From Flavobacterium araucananum (GTDB lineage: Bacteria > Bacteroidota > Bacteroidia > Flavobacteriales > Flavobacteriaceae), in contig NZ_MUGS01000051.1 in assembly GCF_002222055.1 (NCBI RefSeq), forward strand, positions 1 to 64,000: 64,000 nt of DNA, read 5' to 3'. Both the position numbers and the translations under genes were made by a program. Positions 16,973-25,600 of the stretch are shown here, piece after piece (positions within the stretch are counted from its first letter, which is position 1; every line of letters begins with the position of its first letter). The notes under the pieces are model-generated. The model did no database searches and had not been told where the DNA came from. It worked only from the letters and a program-made list of their open reading frames with translations.

Positions 16973-17467
16973 TTATCTATATTTTAAACCTATACTTCCA
17001 ATATATGAAGGCTCTCTTCCCATAGATATTTCTATTTTCAGTGTTTCACTAATTGGAAAATCTAAAGATTCTCGTGGCAAAAACCTATCAATTACATTAC
17101 TTGGTGGTCTTTTAACCTTTATATCTGGAAAATATTTTTCTAAATCGTTCGAAAAAAAAGGAACTTCTATTTTTTTAGAGTAAATAAATATATCTCCTTT
17201 ATAGTAAGGACTCGTTTTATATTGATAGGGATAAACGGAAATATCAGTAACTAAATTATTAAAAGAAGAAATTACGATATTTAAATATTCCGAAAATGTT
17301 ATATATTTTCTTTCTTGATTGTAATCAGCTTCTTCAATAGAATATTTTAAAGAAGTAAATTCACACAACCAATCAATTATATTAATTCCAATTGTAAGAG
17401 GAACATCTTCCAGATAAACCTTATCATCTTTAAAAACTACCCAATTAATGCTATTTAATTTTTTCAT
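16973..17467 (-). CDS. Putative immunity protein overlapping the toxin-like gene
   Basis: 164 residues with no signal peptide, so cytosolic. Its start overlaps the last 17 bases of the 1718-aa gene, implying tight translational coupling. The protein is a mixed alpha/beta sequence with no known motif (for example INIIDWLCEFTSL and FFSNDLEKYFPD). It is among the most AT-rich coding stretches in the window: one 60-base line at 17281 has 14 G+C. A small, AT-rich, unrecognised cytosolic gene coupled to the 3' end of a modular secreted protein is the usual look of an immunity gene. That role is inference from position and size. Confidence 0.65.
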   Translation of the reverse strand: MKKLNSINWVVFKDDKVYLEDVPLTIGINIIDWLCEFTSLKYSIEEADYNQERKYITFSEYLNIVISSFNNLVTDISVYPYQYKTSPYYKGDIFIYSKKIEVPFFSNDLEKYFPDIKVKRPPSNVIDRFLPRESLDFPISETLKIEISMGREPSYIGSIGLKYR

Positions 17468-20400
17468 AAGATTTTGTTACATCATTAAATTTATAATTGT
17501 ATTTGTTCTTTAAAGGTTCAATAAATGTTCCGTCAGGTTTTTTCCAACCTATTGTAATTACTTCTATTTCTCGTTGGTAAAAACCACTTGCACTGAACAA
17601 AGTCTGTGGTTCTGTAAGTAATCTTATATCGTCTCCTCTAGAAAAAGCCTCTTCTAAAAATGGTAAATTATATCTATTCCAAAAAATTTCATTAGCTTCC
17701 GTAATAATTTGGGATTTAGTTGGGCTAGCAATTCCTTTAGTTTTTAATATATCAGACGCTTCAATTTCTAATTTTGAATAAGTAACATCATCAACATCTA
17801 AGATATTAATTCCTCCTTTATTTACTTTTCCTCGACCAAATGCTCCTTCTGGCAAATCATATTTTATCCATTTAGATCCGGGTCCATCTAATAAATCATC
17901 AAACTTCGCAATACAGGTAGTAGTTTTATCAGAATTTGTGATAATATCTTTTCCCCAACCATTATATTTAAAACTAATACTATTCTGAGATATTTCAGCT
18001 AAAACATCTGTTCCGCTTTTCGTATACACTTTAACAATATCTCCTACAATTTCCGTTTTATATCCTACCTTTAAAATTGCTTGATAAAATTCTGGAATAT
18101 TACCTTTTGCTTCTGCAATTATGCCGAGAGTGGTTGTATTTATTACTCCTTTTAATCCTTTCCAAACATTCATCAACCCACCATTAAAATCAAAAGATTT
18201 CATTTTTGAGTAAAACGCTTTTGTACTTCGTACAAAATTTACTTTTTTCAAGTTGCTAGCTAAACTATAAACGTTGGCAACACCATCTGCAATCATTACT
18301 GAATTATAGAAAAACTCCCAAGAATTATAATATGATTCATACTTTTCTTTAAATGCAGGATCTTGATTCAGTTTCAGTCTATCATTTTTAATTAATTCAT
18401 CTCCAGCGGCAACTACACCTCCAGCATAAGTTAGATATGCTAAATAAGAAGTACCACCTGTAAATGATGCTGTAATTACTGCTGACCCCATCGCAACTCC
18501 ATTACCTAATGAACGTATGCTTTGATTTGTATCATCGTCTATGATAGCTTGTTGATAGGCTGCTGCCATAAATGCTGGTACAATATATTCAACTCCTTTC
18601 TCTATTCCTAAATTAAGGTAATTTCGAGAGGCTATCATAATTACAGGCTCAAATGGTTTTACATTTAGCTCATACCTTTCAGTAAAATCTTTTGGTTCTT
18701 CACCAGGGAGACTTATATAAACTCCATCTACTTTTTTAAGCAGTGTATGCTGAAAACTTATTAAATTACTGTCATAAATCTTTACAAAACTATTTCCTAA
18801 AATTTGAGGTTTGTACTTTGTATTATCTTTAATATCTATAAAATCAAAAGATCCACTACCATCATCGACAGTTCCTAAATAAACAGGATTAATACTCGCA
18901 ACAGGATATTCAAAACTACTAAATCCATCAGGACCAATATCTAGAGTAGTAGCAATAGTAGGTGTAACTCCAAGATCTTTGTAATATTTAGAAACCCAAG
19001 CAGAAAGCCCCCTAAACAATGGTACAATTTCTGTCATTGTAGCATCGTTATTAGTAAGTGCTCCTCCTTTACTTTTATCAAATATATTTCTTATCCATTC
19101 AGAATTATTCTTCATAAAACCATCCTTCAACAGTTTCAATCTGTCTTTTTCCGGAGTTGTAAGAATCAAATTATCCAAAAAGAAAGTATCCCCTAAAGAA
19201 AGAGCAGTTTTACTAAACTCCCAATCGGCATCGTCTTTTGCTTTATTAATTAAATTATTAAGAATAACAATTCTTTGCTGAATGTTTATGTTTTCAAAAA
19301 GACAATCTTTATAATTTTCTTCTAATATTTTATTAGTTTCTTTTGATGTAAAACTTGGAGTAATGCTATTTATATCGCTTAATTCGAATTTCAATAATTC
19401 TACAATGTTATCGGCATTACAATTTAAAGGTGCCTTTGAACCAGATATAGCCCATCCTTTTTCTTTAGGATCATCTGTTGAATTAGAATTAAAATCTACA
19501 CAATTTAAAACGTTAGCATTAATTTGATTCTTCTTAATAATAGAAAGTAATCCATTAGCTGTTTGATACTCACTAGCAATTTCACTAAATTTAAGATCTA
19601 GAATTCCAGCTGGACAATCGACATAATTGTAAAATAATCTAACTAAGGATTCTGCTTTTGGAGTAACTGTAGTAGGACTTAAAACTTTATCTTTTTTATC
19701 ATTGGTTTTGTATACTTTTTCTTCATTATTCCAATAATAATATTTAATATTTTTAAACAGCTTTAGTTGCTTGTCATAATCATAAGTTGCAAATCCTGGA
19801 CATGTTCCAGAAGGAATTGCAATATTAGTTTTATCAAAAATTAAAACAGTAGATTCCGTAATATTAACAATTCTATAATCCGGAGTTATCACATAATTTG
19901 CAAACTCCCCACTTGCCTGACTCTGAAAAGCATACAATTTAAATGCGGGATCATTAATTTGTTTCCAATCCTGATGATTCAATACCGTTCCTGTACTGTA
20001 ATCCATTAATAAATCAGTACTTGATTCAGAAGTTTTGTAAGTCTCAAAAGGATGTTCGAGTTTGAAGATTCCGTGACCTAATTCGTGTGCAGGAGTTTTT
20101 TCTAATCCCGATTTAAACACATACCCAAACTGTCCGTTTAGGCGCATATATCCTTGTTGTCCTGTACTTGAAACTTTATCTGTTACAAATAGTACATAAC
20201 TATTGTCTGTACCGGTATACAATGAATTTATACTTTGTTGCTCCGTGCTATACGTAGAAGTCAGGGTATTTTTCTCTGTCTTAATTGTACTTCCAGAAAC
20301 GACACTGTCTATACTTAATATCCCCTCTTTCTTGAAGTTGACTTTAACCCCTACTTTATTATAAATAGATTGTGTACTGGCAATGACCTGATCAAGCTTC

Positions 20401-22607
20401 TTTTGCGAAACATCGTCTGTAGGTACCAAGGCAACATTTACCTCTTTTGGAGAAATATGCACCAACATAAAAGCTCCAATAACTTTCCACTTAACTCCTT
20501 GTTTTATGGTCGCCAATATTTGTTCTTCGGCATAACTCAGTGTTCCTTTTACCGTAAGTACAAATACTTTATCGGCTCTTGTAAACTCGATATTTGCACC
20601 GTTTTGGGTTTTAAAAACGATACTATCCAGTTTTATATTGGCATCTGTAAGGTTTACTGTAGCTATTACCGTATCTGAGTAACCGTTTAGAACGGCTTTG
20701 TAAGGCAGGGCAACATCGCCTACTTTTTTGTAAAGCTTTTGTAAAGCAGCAGGTGCTTTGTCCGGTATAACATCAAAAGCATATTTACTGCCGTTACCAC
20801 TAAAAGCAATCGTAATTCCTTTTGCGGTAAATGCTGTAGCCTGTCCGCTTTTGTCTACACCATCCGTATTTTCCGGAGTTGGTTTTCCTCCTTTGGCAAA
20901 TGCGGTCCCTTCATTACTCCCGTTTCCGTTACTGTCTACGTTATATACTTTAGGCGGGATCTTATTGCCCTTATCATCTACGCCACCACTATCTGTAATA
21001 ACGGTATCTTTTCCTCCCGGGATCGTTACTTGTTGTCCATCTACACCATTGACAACAATATCGCCATTGGCATTGATCACGATGTCTTTTATTATAAACG
21101 GAACAGTTTCTTCGATTTGTCCGCCCTGTCCTTCGCCGGTAAAATCTTCTACATCAGTAACATTTTTCCAATCCGGATTGTAACTAGTTTCTACAACACC
21201 GCTAATCAATTGATAATCGGTATTGATTAAAATATTTTTGAATTGAACAGCAATTTTAGTATCGGCCAGGTAAGGCACGATGATATAACCATGTCCTGAA
21301 TATGGGCTATGTTTTTCTTCTAACTCTAAAACTGTTACCGGAAAATCCCCTGCTTTAAAGGTTTCGCTTTGTATTAAGTTATCCAGTATCTTTTGATTCT
21401 GAATATTAATTTGCGGGATTATACCACAATTGTATGCCGGAACACCATTGGTTTGTGTAGGCGTTGTAAAAGTGCTGATTCCGGAATAGGTAAACGACTG
21501 AACACCATCTGTCTCGGGATCGCAACTGGATCCTACTCTAAATTGATAGGTAACGCCTGGTTCTAAATTAGTCAGTAAACTTTGTGTGTTTAAACTATTC
21601 GAAGAAAACCATTGTGCATTGCGAACGTCTTGTTTTTTGTACTGTACCTGATAACGGGTATGTTCCGGAATGCCTTCCCAGGTAATTTTTTCGCTTTTAG
21701 GTCCCTGCGCTTCACTTAATAAAAAGGTTGGAGCAGCACATGAAGCGGTATATTTAAAGGAATATATCTCACTATATCCATCATTTTTAAATACGGCATT
21801 CTCTGAAAGTCCTGTTGTCGAAATCGCTCTAACCCGCCATGCATAACGCATACCCGGAGTTAAGATTGGCATGCTTAAATTATACAACAAAGCGGTTCCA
21901 AAAAGTGTTTCTTCGTATAATAACGGAGACATCTGGAACGCAAATTGCGGATCTAATGTAGGATCGATAAGCTGTTTTAACTCGAACTTGTACGAGATGT
22001 TGGTGGCATTTATCTGGCGTGGTGTCCAGGTAAATAAAATATTAGGAAAATCTGTCGAAGCAATTTGTTCGTTTTTTTGCGGCGTGTTTAATAACGGTGG
22101 ATCATTTAAGATCAGATATAAACTGGCACAACTTTTTTGCGAAATCTTCTGGTTGGTTACAAAATCATACAACTCAAAACAAAAATTGTACATTCCTTCC
22201 GGCAATCCATTGGCATATTGTGCGGGCGAAATCCCTTGTAGGTTCTCTAACCTGAAAAGTGCGGCAATATCTGTATTGGTCAGGGTTTGCAATTCTCCAC
22301 CATTGATAAAAATTGGTCGTTGCCCTTGTATAAAATCGCTGCTTTGTACATTAAGACCGTTACCCTGTATGTACAATTTAAGGCGTACCTGTCTTTGTGC
22401 TATAGCAATATCTGTAGGGTTAATAAGCAACTGCATCTTAGTATCCATGCTTGTGGCATAGTCTGATATTTTGATACTATACGGGCTATTAAAAACAGGT
22501 GTTACCTGCACAGGATAAAGCTGAGCATAAACCTTTGAACCAAATCCTCCCAACCCCAGAAGAGAGAACAAAATGAATAATAGTATATTTTTGAAAAAGT
22601 TCTTCAT
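17451..22607 (-). CDS. Multidomain secreted protein: TANFOR/Fn3 N-terminus, HELGH zinc-peptidase domain, toxin-like C-terminus
   Basis: 1718 residues with signal peptide ending GSKVYAQ. Residues about 28-170 resemble the TANFOR-type N-terminal domain of Bacteroidota surface proteins (VQVTPVFNSPYSIKISDY; from memory, unverified). Fn3-like segments lie at about 175-390, including YQVQYKKQD and GVTYQFRVGSSCDPETDG. A Gly/Asp linker follows, then a predicted zinc-peptidase domain at about 640-900 with HELGHGIFKLEHPF (HExxH at 841-845, third His seven residues on) and a Met-turn-like LLMDYS. Residues 900-1560 are unknown, with a hydrophobic Gly/Ala-rich hairpin (GNGVAMGSAVITASF). The last 150 residues include FWNRYNLPFLEEAFSRGDDI, like C-terminal tips of Bacteroidota polymorphic toxins. 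There is no T9SS sorting domain. The export route and toxic activity are unknown. Confidence 0.78.
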   Translation of the reverse strand: MKNFFKNILLFILFSLLGLGGFGSKVYAQLYPVQVTPVFNSPYSIKISDYATSMDTKMQLLINPTDIAIAQRQVRLKLYIQGNGLNVQSSDFIQGQRPIFINGGELQTLTNTDIAALFRLENLQGISPAQYANGLPEGMYNFCFELYDFVTNQKISQKSCASLYLILNDPPLLNTPQKNEQIASTDFPNILFTWTPRQINATNISYKFELKQLIDPTLDPQFAFQMSPLLYEETLFGTALLYNLSMPILTPGMRYAWRVRAISTTGLSENAVFKNDGYSEIYSFKYTASCAAPTFLLSEAQGPKSEKITWEGIPEHTRYQVQYKKQDVRNAQWFSSNSLNTQSLLTNLEPGVTYQFRVGSSCDPETDGVQSFTYSGISTFTTPTQTNGVPAYNCGIIPQINIQNQKILDNLIQSETFKAGDFPVTVLELEEKHSPYSGHGYIIVPYLADTKIAVQFKNILINTDYQLISGVVETSYNPDWKNVTDVEDFTGEGQGGQIEETVPFIIKDIVINANGDIVVNGVDGQQVTIPGGKDTVITDSGGVDDKGNKIPPKVYNVDSNGNGSNEGTAFAKGGKPTPENTDGVDKSGQATAFTAKGITIAFSGNGSKYAFDVIPDKAPAALQKLYKKVGDVALPYKAVLNGYSDTVIATVNLTDANIKLDSIVFKTQNGANIEFTRADKVFVLTVKGTLSYAEEQILATIKQGVKWKVIGAFMLVHISPKEVNVALVPTDDVSQKKLDQVIASTQSIYNKVGVKVNFKKEGILSIDSVVSGSTIKTEKNTLTSTYSTEQQSINSLYTGTDNSYVLFVTDKVSSTGQQGYMRLNGQFGYVFKSGLEKTPAHELGHGIFKLEHPFETYKTSESSTDLLMDYSTGTVLNHQDWKQINDPAFKLYAFQSQASGEFANYVITPDYRIVNITESTVLIFDKTNIAIPSGTCPGFATYDYDKQLKLFKNIKYYYWNNEEKVYKTNDKKDKVLSPTTVTPKAESLVRLFYNYVDCPAGILDLKFSEIASEYQTANGLLSIIKKNQINANVLNCVDFNSNSTDDPKEKGWAISGSKAPLNCNADNIVELLKFELSDINSITPSFTSKETNKILEENYKDCLFENINIQQRIVILNNLINKAKDDADWEFSKTALSLGDTFFLDNLILTTPEKDRLKLLKDGFMKNNSEWIRNIFDKSKGGALTNNDATMTEIVPLFRGLSAWVSKYYKDLGVTPTIATTLDIGPDGFSSFEYPVASINPVYLGTVDDGSGSFDFIDIKDNTKYKPQILGNSFVKIYDSNLISFQHTLLKKVDGVYISLPGEEPKDFTERYELNVKPFEPVIMIASRNYLNLGIEKGVEYIVPAFMAAAYQQAIIDDDTNQSIRSLGNGVAMGSAVITASFTGGTSYLAYLTYAGGVVAAGDELIKNDRLKLNQDPAFKEKYESYYNSWEFFYNSVMIADGVANVYSLASNLKKVNFVRSTKAFYSKMKSFDFNGGLMNVWKGLKGVINTTTLGIIAEAKGNIPEFYQAILKVGYKTEIVGDIVKVYTKSGTDVLAEISQNSISFKYNGWGKDIITNSDKTTTCIAKFDDLLDGPGSKWIKYDLPEGAFGRGKVNKGGINILDVDDVTYSKLEIEASDILKTKGIASPTKSQIITEANEIFWNRYNLPFLEEAFSRGDDIRLLTEPQTLFSASGFYQREIEVITIGWKKPDGTFIEPLKNKYNYKFNDVTKSYEKIK

Positions 22608-22611
22608 TTTC

Positions 22612-25600
22612 TTAATAGATGATAATTTTTTTAACCAATGTTTGTTGTCCTGTTTCTAATACTAAAACATACATTCCGGATTCTAACGAAGTCTCAAAAT
22701 CTATTTCGTACTTCTTCTTGCCTGATTCTTTTTTCTGAATCATTGTATTTTGTCCGGTTGTCGAGAACAGTCTTAAGTTTACATCACTATCGTTTTCTAA
22801 GGTTATATGTGCCTTAAAATTACCATTGCTCGGATTTGGCGTTACGATAAAATCAACAATAAATTGCGATGTTGTACCTCCTGCGCTAGGCAATGTGCTA
22901 CGTTGTTCTACCGTTATATTTTTACTGTAGGTAGCATAACATTCTCCTTGTGTTTGTTGCAACCCTATTGAATAAACTCCTGTAGCATCAAATTTTAAAG
23001 TGATATATTTTTCTTTTTGTTCTACCACTTTTACTCCTTTAGGAATTACCCAATTGGTGCTTTCTCCAAAAGGACTGCTGGTATTAATCAAAATCACCTC
23101 TTCGTCTAAATACGCTTGTGAGCTTAACAAAAACTCTGAACTAATAGCTGTCTGGCTTGTTTTTATTACAATTTCATCTGTGCCAATACATCCTAACCCT
23201 GAAGTTACTTTTATACTATAAGTTCCTGCTTTCGATACATTTATTTTGGCTTCACTAGAGCTAAATCCGTTGGTAGAAGTCCAGGAGTATTTCGCTTTTG
23301 GATCTGCAATTGTAGCATCCAGGTCTAAATTTTGATCCTTGCATAACGTTCTGTCAGGACCCACATTTACAATAACCGGTTCCGGATCTTTTAAGACAAA
23401 TCTCTTTTTATACACACAACAATCCGGGCAGGTAATCGCAACTTCATAATTGCCTGCTGTAAGATTGTTTAAATCTTTGGTAGTCGCACCTGTATTCCAC
23501 ACATAACTATAAGGTAAGTTTCCGCCTGTAACATTCAGTACGATCGAGGCATCATTGCCGTTGTAACAAGTAGGATTTTTGACTGTTTCTGTAGTAAAAA
23601 TTCCGTTAGGATCACCAACAAAAATACTTCCCTGAATAACACATCCTTTTGCATCAGTAGCTATAACAAAGTAATTGTTTGTTGTAATATTTTTTATTTC
23701 GGCCGTTGTTTCGCCATTGGTCCACTCATAAGTGTAAGGCGGAGTTCCACCGGAAACATGTGCCATTGCCCAACCATCGTCTCCTGTTGTACAACCTACA
23801 TCAAATTTGGTAAACGATAACTGCAATTTTGCCGGTTCCGGCATATAGTACGTTACATCTTTTTCTTCGACCAAAATATTATTAACATACGTACCCAGTT
23901 TTATTCCGTTGGCATCTTCAATATTCAACGCATAATTTCCGTCAGACAGGTATTCTGCTGTTTCATCATGATCGTTTAATGTAATCCAGGTATTCCCTTT
24001 TTGTTTTTTCCAGGTATAAAAATAAGGTAAGCCATTATTTTTATCTGCTTTTAACTGAATTCCTCCTTTGACATGCGCCACTAAAATTCCGTCATGCGAT
24101 TCATCTCTTTGATTGTCCAGAGGATTAACATCGGTCTCATTTCCAAATTCATTACTCACATTACAAGAAATAGTACGAACTACCTCAAAAGTAACTTCAA
24201 GCGGATCCGGATCATCCAGGGCAGTAACAGAATTTGCTACTGTACAACTTGTTTTATTTTTTGCCGCATTATAATTAACATCACGAACCGTCAGGCTATA
24301 CAATTCCTCGGGAACCCCGTTTAAAGTAATTGTATAAACGCCATCATTAAAATTGGTTGTGGTTGTAGTTTGTACGATTCCTTTACTGTTTTTCCATTCA
24401 AACCAATAGGTATTGTCCGGAAATATCGTTCCACCGGTAACTTCTACTACAATTTTTCCGTTGGTAGCTTTATAAAAACTCGGATTAAGAACTTCAGTAT
24501 ATTTTATGGCAAGTGGCGTTTTAGGTTCTAAAATAGTAACACTTGCCTGTGTTGTACATTCTTTAAAATCTGTAACATATACAACATAAGTACCTGCCTT
24601 TAGAACTGTATTTTCGTCAATTTTTACTTCATTCGACCATACATAGGTATAAGGAGGCGTCCCTCCGGCTGGAACTGCTGTTGCCCAACCATCATTTCCG
24701 CCATTACAAAAAACATCCCCATGATTTATCGTTACGGATAATTTTGGCGGTTCCTGCATCATTTGGGTAACATCGATTTCTTGTGTTAGCACATTATTGA
24801 CATAAGTTCCTAACATGATGCCGTTTCTGTCCTTTATATTTAGAGCATAATTTCCATGAGAAAGATTCGAAGCTGTTTCGTTTGTAATAGTAGGCAAAGC
24901 TACCCAAGACCCATCTTGTTGCTGTTTTTTCCAATAAAAATAATATGGCAATCCGTTATTTACAGCGGATGCCAGCGGAGTTCCGCCAAAAACATGCGCG
25001 ACCAAAATACCATCCTGCGATTCGTCACGCTGACCATCTTGTGGCGTTGTATCTGTAGCGTTGCCAAATTCATTACCTGTATTACAAGAAATAGAACGAA
25101 CGATTTCGAAAACAACTTTCAAAGGATCAGGTTCATCTAATGTGATTTTTGACTCTAAAACCGAACAATTAATTGTTTGACTTGTAGCTTCGTTATAGTT
25201 TTTATCCTTAATCGTTAAAAAATAATCATCGGCAGGAACGCCATTAAGAGTAATCGTATAAATTCCATTTTCAAGTACAGCAGTTGCAGTCTGCACTGCT
25301 CCTTTTGAGTTCTTCCATTCGTAGTTATACAATTTTCCATTATTTTCTATTCCGTCAAATGCTGTCCCTCCCGTAATCTCTGCTACAATACGTCCGTTTG
25401 TCGCACCAGAAAAAGTAGGTGTAAAAATTTCTTTGTATGAAATTACTACAGGCGCTTGTGGTTCTGTTATTTTAATGCTGCCCGTTACAGAACATCCATT
25501 TTTATCAGAAACTGTAACAATGTAAGTACCCAAAATTAATTGAGATATTTTATTTGCATCAACGATTCCGCTGCCTGTATTAAACCAGACGTATTTATAA

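Noticed and set aside
20046..20087. Naming the HELGH domain a classical metzincin
   Set aside because: The third His is one residue too far from the HExxH for HExxHxxGxxH, so only a general zincin call is supported.
20758..21183. 141-codon plus-strand frame inside the toxin-like gene
   Set aside because: Pro/Leu/Ser-rich shadow of the Gly/Asp/Asn linker region; no independent support.
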